Source: Trichoplax sp. H2 (Eukaryota > Placozoa > Uniplacotomia > Trichoplacea). Taken from it: a stretch of DNA of 64,000 bases. Each line of letters begins with the position of its first letter. The stretch's first letter is position 1. Shown one piece after another: positions 11,918-34,998 of the stretch. The position numbers and the translations under genes are program-made. The stretch is from contig NOWV01000025.1 in the NCBI GenBank assembly GCA_003344405.1, forward strand, positions 558,001-622,000. Reading direction: 5' to 3'. The notes under the pieces were generated by a model that saw only the letters and a list, made by a program, of their open reading frames with translations, did not search any database and was not told the DNA's origin.

Positions 11918-14900
11918 TTTGAGAAGTCGCTGTACGCGTAAGCCTACTTAGGCACGGTATTAACAGGAATGAATTGATTTATTTTTTGTTACAGATTAGC
12001 AGGAGTGTCGCGAATGTAAAAACTTCACTAGAAACTGGCTAAGCAAGCTGTATGGCATGTTGATGGCGTACGAAGAAGAGGGGGAAAATTCGCTTCCATA
12101 CAATTTATACTGCTACAATATTCTAACACAAATAGTATATCACAACGTATTCTTTAAACAAACAGCCTTCGTACACGTAGAACGCAAAATCTGTATAACA
12201 ATATCATACTACAGCAATATAATTGGCACTATTACTCATTATTAACGACAGAGATTATAAGAAATAGCTGGCATATTGATGCTAACTGATAAACAACGAA
12301 GAATGGAAGAATATAATTAATTAATAATTATAATATTATAACAATTGCTTAATATGGTCAAATATAATATGCTAATGGTAAATATCAGTTTTTGTACATT
12401 TTGATTTTAAAAGCCATCACTTACGGACACACTTGTAATGAACAACTGTAGAAGATTATTTGGCCAATGATCAGCTAGCTATCAGTTTGTTTTTTAAGAG
12501 ATATTACACTCATACATCTGTAATTTCACATCTAAACGATCGATATTGGAGCTAATTACTCCCTTGGTAATGGTATAATATCAATGATATCCAACACTTC
12601 AATAGGACCATTAACTGGAATATAGTATGGATAGCGTTACAGTATTAATATGCTGTTTTTTTCTTTTATGTAATGCGGAATCAATAATGATCGCTAGCTT
12701 GGGAAATTTATATTCATATCCTTATTGTACTCAGTTATAATTAATAAAACTGTTACATTTTCATGATAACGTAACCTTTTTATCTTTATATAAGCGCTAT
12801 CTAAAGTGTCTTTTTGTCAATTTTAATAATTTGCAAGATATTTTCCTGAAATATCGACTTGTGCTGTTTTTTATGGCAAATATAATCAAGATGATTTAAT
12901 AGCATTGATAATATAATGCTGCACTCTCTATTAATATGGCTAGTCTAGAAACAACAAGAGAATGAGTCGCTTGGCCTACAGTAGTTAATTGTGGGTGTTT
13001 GTATGCTACTCTGCTGTGATAGCAGTATAAATTCGTTACCTTTGAAAACGTAACAAGCTTTTGTCTTGTTTCTACAGTATAGTACCCGCGAATTTTATGG
13101 AAAAAATGCCAATTACAGCACAACACACAATTTAATGATCACAGCTTAAATCAAGTAGTTGTCATCTGTATCGGTTACGATCAAAATATTTCAAGTTTAG
13201 CAGTCTCACTTTCTGACTTTACTATTTCTCAAGGTGTGATCTAATAGCTACATTATTGCTTCCATTCGATAGCAAATATCGCATATAGCTATGATTTTTT
13301 CCACTCTAATTGAGTTCACAAAATTAGCAAATGTAATGAAAATAAGTAATCTTTCTACTATTACTTTTGCAATTATAATGTAAGCGACAACCAATAATAT
13401 AGTTACTATCATAAAGAGTGTAATCATTGTTAGTCAAAACGCATACTGTAGATTTTTTATTCATTTTAATTGCTATTAATTCATAGCATTTAGGATATTT
13501 TTATTGTCTGTTTACTGATTGAAATGGTACCGTGAAGAATCCATTGTTAGAAGTCTTTCATATAGAGGAAATGCAACAAAAGTCCAATATCCAATCTTCG
13601 TATAAAGTCGACACATTTAGAAAGACGTCATAACTTTTTTGTTTTACAGCTACTATTTTACGTCATTGATATATTGATTGACTACTTATAGAAGGTGCGG
13701 TTACGTCTTTTTGCGTCATTTAATTCTCTTCTTCGCTGTATCAAGATGGTCAATATGCTAGAATAAACAGATTGGCTAAATGTAAGTAAACGCTATTACA
13801 CACGTATCAAGTAAAGTAAGGAATGTGTTTATCGTAATACTACTTTATCATGTTAGTTTATCATAGTCTTATCAAATAAAGTATGTAGTCCGTATTTTAG
13901 TATTGTGCCATACTATTTCCAGCATATCTATATCACAGTGCAATCGTATGCAAACGTGTGTTGTCGTTGTTACCGTCGTCTGATCATTGCGGGATATCTT
14001 CCACAGTTATCGATTTAATAAATTATCTTAAACTAACGGACATTGTCCATTTTTGCGAGCTACTATAAACTACAGTTAAGTTTGCCTTAACTCTGTTGTA
14101 GATCATCAGTAGGTAAGCCGCTCATTTGGAAGGGATCGGCTAACTTCGTAACAGCTCTCTAATAATTTTAAAATGTTAGTTAATTTAAGGTATAATCTTA
14201 TGTTGTGATAAAATACGATTACCTGCTAGGTATTGTAATAGCTGTCAGTGATATCGACAAGGGTGGCTTTCTTATGTCGCTAATTAGCCAGATAAAATTA
14301 TGATTATTGATTCACTCATTTGATGCTATATAGATATAGTAGATATGTTGTGGCAATATACGGTAGTATTACAAATTTTGACTTATGGTAAAGCATTTAA
14401 GAATACACTAGTAAAGTTACTATACTGCATTGCATGATAGAATCTTGCTTTATTTAATAATAATAATTTACCTCTTTTCTTATCGTAATCAATATACACG
14501 TCAATGCGGCAACTTTAAGTAGACACTATATAATGCTAAAATGTTAATAACTCTTTTCTAGATTGGGTGGATTACGGTCTGTAGTTTGATTGATTGGTCT
14601 TATTTTCGCGGTGTACAATTCTACCATCAAATACCATGATCGGTAAGAATCTATTTCAATATCGAATGATTTATTTGTTCACGTATTGGTGAAGGTTAAT
14701 TTTATTATTGAATAAACCTACGTACTGTACTATAGTGTTTTTTTTTTTTTACGATACTGTAACGAATCTTGTCTATTTAAATTCATTCCACTCAAGATGA
14801 AGTTTGAATGCATTTCCATAACTGACTTAACGTAGGATCTACTTATAGCTTAGTCGCGTGTCAGGGATCAGATTGAAGATTACTATTTGAATCGTTACAC

Positions 14901-15044
14901 TAACGATATTGCAACAGTTCACTTGGGGAAAAGGGTAAAGGACAATTTATACATATGGGCCATAAATCTTTATAATTTTTTTTGGAAAAGTACACACTGT
15001 ATCGTAACAAATAAATAAACAAATAGCAACATAATAAAGCCCAC

Positions 15045-15070
15045 TAGAGACCCTTAGAGAAGGGTCTCTA
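15045..15070. repeat. Perfect 11-bp inverted repeat with 4-nt loop
   Basis: TAGAGACCCTT, AGAG, AAGGGTCTCTA: two perfect 11-bp arms around a 4-nt loop. AAGCCCA-like words flank it (AAGCCCAC before, AAGCCCAG after). No gene model is attached, and it could be a small mobile-element terminus or chance. Confidence 0.6.
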
Positions 15071-16431
15071 AAGCCCAGCCTTGATTGATTGGCTATGGAA
15101 TGATCGCAGATTATGGTACTTGTTTGCATAGTACGCGTATATGGGTATGCACTGCATATACTTGTGCAGGGACTGTTGTAAGTTTAGTGGCGGTAATCGA
15201 ATGGAAAAAAGTCAATGATGGTGCACAAAATAGTATTAACAGAGTAAAATTTCAATGGTTATCTGTATTCATTTTGTGCGCTATTTTATGGTGTCGCTAG
15301 GTATCAGTGCAGTGGAGAAGTGCAAGTTTTGAATTAACCTATGAATTGAACTGATTACCGTAGTGGATGTTTTGGGAAATTTCAATTCGTTTCCAATGCT
15401 GTCATAGCTGCTGCACTAGTCTAATACAGTATTATGACTGGCATGCACTATACGATACTATATTGTACCCATTTGGTAAGCTTATCCATTAGAAAATCAT
15501 AACGCTCACGGTGACCATATTATAGGAATACTATCCTTACTGTGTAATCCATTTCCAGCGAAATAAGTGCAAGCAATGACAGCCATGACAGATTGATAAC
15601 ATACGTCATTTGTTTGAGAAGCTTGACCAATCGTATGCCTACACAAGATTTGCATTATCAATTATTCCGAGACACTACTGCAATGTTTAATTCATTTTTG
15701 ATCTACTGTCCATACAGTCTAACACAGATCATTATACGCATATGTACACATTTTGTAGTAGAAGTGGCGTTTGAAAGTTACGATCGGATCTGTAGCAATC
15801 CTTCCTTGAGGAAGAGGTTGTGAGACTGCATACTGTAAACAGACAGCGTATGAGATCTATCCCATCTCCAAATACAGTACTGTAATGTCAGTATTATTGC
15901 GCTACCAATTTATCCATGAAGGTACAATACACGTAGGTAACTGTGGTATGCTCTCCATTTCTCAAAGATACAATCTCTTGCCAAGTTTAGCCAACCTATA
16001 GCACAGCATGTACAATATTGTCCATGTAATCCAATATGGAGTTACGGAATTTTCGCTCATGTTGCTGGTTTGATGCTGTCAACATAGGCGCTGTTCGTTA
16101 ATTAATTAATAAGCGTGTATCCGTTGGTGAGCTAGCTTCTTTCATTCAATTAACGAACCCATCGACTCATTGTACTATAGATAACACAACAGAATATAAG
16201 CGTAGTCACTAAGGGAATCTCGTCTTATTATAGGTCGGAAGAAAAATAAATGATTTTCAATTCAATTTTGAATTAATTAATTTGAAAATGGTCGTCTATT
16301 TTGTTAAGTTCCTGTAGATCTGCATTGCATAGAGTATCAGACTTCGAGAACAGTGCAGTACTGTGCATGACATAAGCTGTAGAGTAGAGTAGAGTACAGT
16401 ACTGTAGACTACAGTGTACAGTATCCAACTC

Positions 16432-16541
16432 TTGTACTGTACTGTACTGTACTGTACTGTACTGTACTGTAGGTCTTGAGTTTTCTCTTTAGTAGTACTG
16501 TACAGTATTGTAGACTGTATGTACTGTACAGTACAGTACAG
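16432..16541. repeat. (ACTGT)n pentanucleotide microsatellite
   Basis: An uninterrupted run of about eight ACTGT units (16432-16471) followed by irregular GTACTGTACAGTAC words to 16541. It lies just upstream of the duplicated first exon of the SIK-like gene, probably in promoter or 5' UTR sequence. Apparent reading frames here are artefacts of the repeat. Confidence 0.85.
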
Positions 16542-16718
16542 TAGTGCCACAACGCTGGAGCTGTCCGTACGCTCTGTACGTCCGTCATATTGTTCTGTTC
16601 AACCATTTCCAACCACTAATTTACAGTTTTGTATTTTTCTTTCGCCTCCATTTGGATATTACATGTAGTAACGGAAACAAGCAGGCCCTGGAGCCACCGA
16701 TGTCTACAACAACGCACA

Positions 16719-16865
16719 ATGGACAATTTGGCTAAAAACGCCAGTAAAAAACCCATCGTGATAGGTAATTATCGTTTAGAACGAACGATTGGTGTTCAAC
16801 CATTTCCAACCACTAATTTACAGTTTTGTATTTTTCTTTCGCCTCCATTTGGATATTACATGTAG
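16719..16865 (+). other. Truncated duplicate start of the SIK-like gene (upstream ORF)
   Basis: The upstream copy of the start codon opens a 48-codon frame. It encodes the same first 25 residues as the kinase ([11 protein letters not shown] onward) and then 23 unrelated residues from the leader of the second copy, ending at a stop at 16863-16865, before the real start at 16916. If transcription begins upstream of copy 1, this would act as an upstream ORF. A shorter uORF (ATG 16897, stop 16930-16932) also overlaps the real start codon in another frame. Confidence 0.6.
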
Positions 16866-16915
16866 TAACGGAAACAAGCAGGCCCTGGAGCCACCGATGT
16901 CTACAACAACGCACA

Positions 16916-28122
<11,207 letters not shown>

Positions 28123-31100
28123 CCGTTGTACACTGGACTATGAATTATACCTGCATATTTGTAAATAATAGAATATTCCTTAATTTTTATGCTTATTTCA
28201 TGCAGTATAAATTTGTTTTGAAGCATTTATTTTTAATGTATATTATTATATGGGCATCTTATAAGCTGTTGTTTCTGATTTATCCATAGTATTGATTTTT
28301 ATCTTCGTCATGAAGTATACTAATATAATATTACCACGACGTTAGTTTTCTAAATATCGTCGTATTATGTCTATCGCAATTACTACTAATGTTTTGTGGA
28401 TAACCTAAAAGGTTAAGCTCAAATTCGTAGCACGTACGAATTAGCTATCATCGTATTACGTTATTATAATGACTTCATCTTTGCGATAGTAACTGATTTG
28501 ATCTTGCTACAATCTAATTGTCTTTGTCATCGATGTACAGTAGCAATGTTGTTCTACTATGTGGAAAATGTGACCATACTGTAACGGTGCCTGAAGTGAG
28601 ACTGGATATTAATTTAAATTCCACTATTTTAATTTTATATTGTATATCATGTTGTAAATCAAATGTTGTCATTTTTATAGCTATGGAACTCTCCTCGCTG
28701 TCAATTCTTATACCTATGTATTCATAGATTCTTAAATACTGTATATACGTATTAGTCTCTATCTGTCAGTACAGTATCTACAATAGTTGAATATACGTAG
28801 GAAGGCAGCGCTTTGTCTGATTATTTTGTAAATGTACCGCATACATACTTAGTTAAAAGCATTATTTGATAAGCTATTGATGTAAACAGATATATTACGA
28901 AGTAGCAACTCTATCCTGCACTCAGCTGGTAACATGGCAGCATCGATTTTTTTGTAATATAATCATATACGTGCAGTGAATGTGAAATATGTTATCGATG
29001 AATTACTTCTTTTTTCTGATCAAGTGGGTATACAAAACACATCTATATTCGTTTTATAAAATAATCGGTATTAAGTACAGTAGATACTTATCTATATTAT
29101 TCAATACTGCAAAATGATATCAATAAATAATATGTTTATCAAACTAGTAAATTATCACATAAGCACTTATATACTGTGAACGTTTGGCGATCTTTTGTTT
29201 ACGTCATCTTTAATAAGTATTTACATTATGCAATGAATGTAATGATGATTTAGTTTGTGTTTGCAGCTACTACGGTAATTTACTAAATGACTTTCAGACT
29301 TTAGTAAAAACAGTTTAGGAAATGAATATAGTCATGCACATACTGTATATATCGCACAGCAATCGCCATTCATCATATGATTCATATCACTTTCAGTCGA
29401 TATCGAAATCATGAGTTCTTGTAAAGTTATTAAATAGTTGAACAAGTTGAGTTTACTTACTGTAATGTAAGCCTAAATCACTTTGATATACTCGTACCTA
29501 GGTGTGTACGTGAAACAAACTCCTTATTCGGTGCACTCCTGTTTCTTCACATTGTACTACTGTATTAGTATGTCATTATGGCAACATGGATGCATGCAGG
29601 CTACAAGCAAATTAAATTAATCATAACGTAGATCACCTCGAGCTAATTAAGTTCAGTTATACCGTTAGTCGTAGCCGGTATACTGTAGTATCAATTACGT
29701 ATTCTGTTTAAGTACCCACCCAAGCACATGGAGAAAGTTAATTATTAGCACTTTAAAAGTTTTAATCCAATTTTTGCGATATTATACTAACCAGCATGAG
29801 TATTTATTGTTAGCATGTAAGCCACAGTACAACATTGTATACGTATATGTTATATCTTTTAGTCCATTGTAGGTTTGTCTATAACTTATGTACTATAGTT
29901 CCAGAGACCGATCGCTACCTCAGACGAAGTAATGGAGGGACTTTCTGTGCAATCCCGTGTACAAGAGGTAGCTGCCAGAACTTGTGGATTGTTAGAATGC
30001 AATCCACTTACACTACAAAATATCTCCTCGCTTCGATGTTCTACAATAAGGTAGTATTCACCAATTCCTCTAATTAATGAACTTAGCATAAAATCACACC
30101 GTTAGATTCCCATTCCTCTCACCTAAATTTGTCAAAAGTTCGGTTTAGATGAGAGACTTGCAGGTCTCTGGATTTCACAATCGGTAGGTAGTATGTCTAC
30201 CATGTAGATTAGAGTGTACTACCGTAGTCTTATTAAAAGGAGGATAGAAGGGATTTATGACATCAATACATAGCGATGTAAATAGGAGAGCTTTGCTACA
30301 AGAAGTTAATAGAAGAGGTTAAGAAACTTGACAGACAACAGTACAAGGTAGCTCACAGCAGAATGCCTAGCGGCAGATGACAGTGGAAGTACCACTGCCG
30401 ACGGTTCAACTCTATGTTTATAAATAGCTATAGTCTAAATACCAGCTCCCTACGCTAGCTACGTCGATGAAGCAATAGTACTTCCTATTAGCGGTGCAAA
30501 ATGCAATTCATGCATCCACTATGAAGTCAGAAATTCGTGTTTGACTAAGCACTACTGTGTAGAGCAGCCTTTCATCATCATTAATTAACGTATCCGTGAG
30601 ACATACTCGAGAAAGTGCTCATTCCCAAAATGCTTATACAACACATTTGTCCAACGATGCAAACTGTCAGATTATATCATAACAATACAGTATTCAAGCA
30701 TTTCTTGGATGCCATTCGTATTAGAAAGCAAATTGAGTATTCACAACAACTCTTGCAAGTAATATTAGCTTAATACTAGCCAAAATGGCCAATTACATGC
30801 TTATAAATCTATGATTTAATTAATTCATTAATTGATCAATGTAAACAATCGGATGCCGATTTGCTCCACGAGCCTGAGAATACTCTACTGTGCCATGTAC
30901 TACTGTAGAGTTGATAGAGAAGCAATCTTTTTTTTTGTAGTATGCTATACTGGTGTAAGTGCTGTAGTGCTGTTTGAGCGAAGCAGACATCCACAGCACT
31001 TTACTTGCTACAGTATAGTCATTTTACTCCTAACCGCACAGTAAGGTGCCTACGATATGGGAAACGATGAGAAAATCGCCCAACCAGATTTTCTTCGACT

Positions 31101-31421
31101 ACAAGACATTGGCAACAACATTGGTCGCAATAACAGCTAAAATCTCTTAAAAGCAACAAAATCTGATCCACTACAAGCAATCTTTTGTGCCTTGATGCGA
31201 TATAGTACTGGAGAAGCACTGGCAAGTTTCTCGGGACGACGTGCTTATTGACCATAAACCAATATAATGATTGGAACTGTCTCGCATTTTATGACTTGAT
31301 TATTGCATGGATGCCATGCTACCCAATTTTTCACACTGATGCAAAGAACAGCCAATTTATAAGGTATACAATCAATCACTTGATTCTTTCAACTGATTAA
31401 TGTTGACTCTTGATTATCCTA
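28123..31421. other. Intergenic region between SIK-like and kelch-like genes
   Basis: About 3.3 kb without a recognised gene. The first few hundred bases are likely the SIK-like 3' UTR. A plus-strand stretch near 29905-30050 reads without stops (SDEVMEGLSVQSRVQEVAAR) and has less AT-rich codons, but no family was recognised and no splice context makes a gene. Sequence from 30.4-31.3 kb is also less AT-rich, with short open pieces, and may be relic coding DNA. Confidence 0.45.
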
Positions 31422-33107
31422 ATGGCTAAGATGGAAGATAGGATTGCTCATGATGGTTTTTCGTTGGATTTATTAAAGCATCAGTTTGAAGCATTAAGGC
31501 AAATGAGATGTAAACAAGAATTATGCGATGTGACCGTGATTGTTAACCACACCCATACCATTTATGCTCATCGGGTACTTTTAGCAGCCTATAGCTCTTA
31601 TTTCTTCGCTATGTTTAATACTGATATGGTAGAAAGTCGATTAGGTGTTCTACACATTGATGATATCCAGCCTAATCTTATGGATCAATTGATCGATCTA
31701 GCTTATGGTATAGACTTACATATTGACGATGATAATGTTGCGGACATGCTATCAGCATGTCATCGATTACAAATTTCAACTGGTATTAATCGATGCTGTG
31801 ATTACTTGATACTATCATTGCATCCATCAAATTGCTTAGGTATATTGAAATTTGCTCGTATTAATCAATGCCAAATTGTTATCGATGCTGCTAGTAAGTA
31901 TTGTTGGCATCATTTTACGGCTATATGTGATGAAGAAGAATTTACTTTGTTGTCATTGGATGAAGTACAAGAGTACTTCAGCAATGATCACCTCCACGTC
32001 AAGGAAGAAGCAGAAGTTTTACGATCCGCTGTTATATGGTTATTGCATGATTGGCAACAACGCCATCCATCGTTATCGGCTGTTATGGATTGTATACGAT
32101 TTTCCTATATAAGTAAGGAAGAGATTGTTTCTATTGCGCGTAAAAATTGCCCTGCGGATATCTTTCAATGCATTGCTGATTACTTAAGTGATAAATCGAA
32201 TCGCAAGAAACGGAAACCTGGACAACGTCATTATTCATCTGCTGTCTTCATTATCGGTAGTACTAGTCTAGCCAATTGCTGTCGACGATATAATATTTGT
32301 AGTCGTACATGGGTTAAGATGCCAAGCTTGGTTGAAAAGAAATTAAACACCTTAGTTGGTGATATAGATGGCAAGTTATATGCCATTAGTAGTACACCTG
32401 CCAGTGATGAGATAACAGAAATAGGCCAAAATTTGGAATGTTATGATCCTAATCAAGAATCATGGACAATAATATCTGCCTTACCCTCTTGTCGATGGCA
32501 ATTTAGTATGGCATGTATTGACGATAGGATCTGTTTTATTGGTGGGTACAATTTTAAAAATGGCTTCTCTCATTTGGCTACTGTCGATTGCTATCATCCT
32601 AAGCTAAATCAGTGGACAAAATTACCTGATCTACCTGAGAAACGACGTGGATGCTGCACTGCTTTCTTACAAGGTATACTTTACGTCATTGGTGGACATG
32701 ATGGTACGCGTATCTTAAGTAGCTGTGAATGCTACGATATGACACAACAATGTTGGCTACATATAAATGATATGAAAGTTCCACGCGAAAGTCATAAAGC
32801 GATTGTTATTAATAAGAAAATCTATGTTATTGGTGGCATCTCTAAAAGTGGTTATACTAAATGTGTTGAATGTTATGATCCAGTGACAAATAGTTGGCAA
32901 TGTTGTGCTAATGCACCTGTGATTTATCCGCGCCAACAAGTAGTTTCTCTCAATAATCGATTATATTTATTAAATAGCGATACAGAATCCCCTGTTTTAT
33001 GCTATAATACGATGGAAGATAAATGGTATAAAAGTCGATGGCCGAAATTTGCTGAGGGTTATAACGGTGGTACCGCTATCTCTTGTGCATCGGTTGATGG
33101 CCTGTAA
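31422..33107 (+). CDS. Kelch-like protein (BTB-BACK-kelch), 561 aa, single exon
   Basis: Likely substrate adaptor of a cullin-3 ubiquitin ligase. An N-terminal BTB domain (about residues 25-130) shows CDVTVIVNHTHTIYAHRVLL and AAYSSYFFAMF, the classic core for dimerisation and Cul3 binding. A BACK domain follows (about 135-240: NCLGILKFARINQC, then VKEEAEVLRSAVIWLLHDW). Kelch repeats occupy about 265-555, with double-glycine blades at CFIGGYNF, LYVIGGHDGT and IYVIGGISK. The first blade is degenerate (FIIGST), and each blade carries Tyr and a spaced Trp (CYDPNQESW, CYHPKLNQW, CYDPVTNSW). Length is typical for KLHL proteins. The start ATG at 31422 follows an upstream in-frame TTG, and a second ATG three codons on (MED) is also possible. 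It has no introns, unlike its neighbours, which suggests retroposition or an ancient single-exon paralogue. I cannot say which KLHL subfamily it is. Confidence 0.93.
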   Translation: MAKMEDRIAHDGFSLDLLKHQFEALRQMRCKQELCDVTVIVNHTHTIYAHRVLLAAYSSYFFAMFNTDMVESRLGVLHIDDIQPNLMDQLIDLAYGIDLHIDDDNVADMLSACHRLQISTGINRCCDYLILSLHPSNCLGILKFARINQCQIVIDAASKYCWHHFTAICDEEEFTLLSLDEVQEYFSNDHLHVKEEAEVLRSAVIWLLHDWQQRHPSLSAVMDCIRFSYISKEEIVSIARKNCPADIFQCIADYLSDKSNRKKRKPGQRHYSSAVFIIGSTSLANCCRRYNICSRTWVKMPSLVEKKLNTLVGDIDGKLYAISSTPASDEITEIGQNLECYDPNQESWTIISALPSCRWQFSMACIDDRICFIGGYNFKNGFSHLATVDCYHPKLNQWTKLPDLPEKRRGCCTAFLQGILYVIGGHDGTRILSSCECYDMTQQCWLHINDMKVPRESHKAIVINKKIYVIGGISKSGYTKCVECYDPVTNSWQCCANAPVIYPRQQVVSLNNRLYLLNSDTESPVLCYNTMEDKWYKSRWPKFAEGYNGGTAISCASVDGL

Positions 33108-34998
33108 TTAAATTACTACCGTATGGAATCCACGACTGATTTATTATGATATTTAATTCATAGAAATATCCCTTTCTTTGGTGGAAAAATGATTTATCAA
33201 ACAAATATTCAATTTTTCATGCTAATATCATTAAAGAAACTCCTTTTTTGGTATCGATTTTTAGTGCGTATAATAATAACTGTTAAACTGAGTTTCTGTG
33301 CTGCACTGATGTATCGGATGACGATAGGCTCAAGAAACAATCGCTCACCTACTTTGTAGGCGCATATCAATACTTAACTCCAAGGTGTTACTTTACAGCT
33401 ATTCTTATTTAGCCAAGAGTAATGCAATACAGAAATTGATTATTATTACTGCTAGTGTACAGAGCTATAATATGTGATATAACTTAAATATTACTTGGCC
33501 ATCACTGTGATGGTCGAACACATTAGACATAAAACTGATCGAATGAAGTTATTACTTTTACAGAAAGTGATTAAGATATTGCAGTTATTTTTCTATATCT
33601 TAAATTACAATATCACTGTATAATCTATTTTTAGCACTGGTTGCTTTAAAAAATTGCCGCTATTAAGTACACTGTTGTCAATACGAAGTTGATTTTTTTG
33701 GCGTATGCATTGATATGAGACTTTTACCTGTTTAGCATTAAAACTTAAATTCGAACCTGAAAGAAAGTATAAGTATAGTAAATTTTACTGTAGTATAGGA
33801 TTTAGCAAAACGCTAGTTGATAGTACGGCCGTAGAGATAGAGTTGTACATTTTATACATATAGAAAATGAGTATTATTGGATGCAGAAACGCTACGTCGT
33901 TTACCATTTGCTTGATAACTTTTATCACTGTTAAGAAATTCAAGATCGCTCTAATTGTAAACGGTTGCTATATAAAGTCTATAATGTATTTTATATCTGC
34001 GCGATGTATACAGTAGTACTGAATGTTATAATGTCCTTATTTGAAATTACCAGCATATTCATGTTGCTTCAGAGTTTAAAGATCATGCTGATACTAATTG
34101 TCAAGTACAGATTTTTGATAGCGTTAATGTCATTAAGCATTATCTCTGCGCTTTGTGAAATCAAGTTGAAATGGAGTCGAGATATCTTGTCTATGCCTTG
34201 AATTTACTTAATATAAATAGACACTGGATACTGATAAATATTCTGTTATAATTTACGACGCATATACTTTATTAGTAATCAGAAATTAGTACTGTAAATA
34301 CAATAAAATTTCGATATTGGGTTGAGCTTAATTGAGAGATTTGAAGCCATCGTAGTCTTCCCTGATCTTAGCGTTGAATAGCGATTCTTGGAATATCATA
34401 AAAGGTATATAGTAAATAAACGTATAAATCATATTTCAGCATTTATCCATAATTTCATTTCTAGCAGATTAATAAATAGTACAAGTTATGAAAAAGTTTG
34501 ATATTCTCCAATTGATCTCCAACTCCTGGCGCTGTCACGGAATGATCATAAATGTGTTCATTTAAAGATTATATTAAGAAAATTGTAAAGTATACAAATA
34601 GCAAATGTCCCCGACAGTACATAAAGCAGTGATGTAATAATTATATTTGTCTCATGGGTTACGATTGGTAATTCGATTATTTTAATAGCATAATTAAATA
34701 CTACGAGTACTGAAATAGTTTGACTTTATAATTTACATTTGAAACTATCTGACTTAAAAATTAACTCTTCCAAGGAAAAATTACAATAACAACTGTCAAC
34801 GGACTATTTGCAGAAGATATATCGTTTAGTTGCCCATACACTGTGTAAAAATAGTCTTCTTGACAACACGTAAAGTGACCTACAGCAGTCAACAATAATA
34901 CTATATGTCTGAATGACTATTATTTTGCTCTGTACAGCTAATATAGCATACCTTTCCGAACTATAAACATTTATAAATCAATAATTGTAGTCGGAATT
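33108..34998. other. Convergent intergenic region after kelch-like gene
   Basis: About 1.9 kb of AT-rich sequence that should contain the 3' UTRs of the kelch-like gene (+) and PTPMT1 (-). I see no further gene. Hydrophobic frames here, such as 33965-34201 on plus, look like AT-rich chance. Confidence 0.5.

Larger units (their letters stand above)
9670..16595. other. Gene-poor intergenic region
   Basis: Nearly 7 kb with no gene I can support. It holds the simple repeats listed separately and scattered open frames of 60-80 codons without recognisable motifs. The least random is a plus-strand frame at 15085-15300 with two hydrophobic segments (CAGTVVSLVAV and WLSVFILCAILW), which could be a terminal exon of a small membrane protein or chance. 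The promoters of MRPL41 (leftward) and the SIK-like gene (rightward) should lie at its two ends. Confidence 0.5.

Noticed and set aside
16296-16612. Minus-strand frames over the ACTGT microsatellite
   Set aside because: They are made of repeat-derived Tyr/Ser/Thr/Val strings with no independent content.
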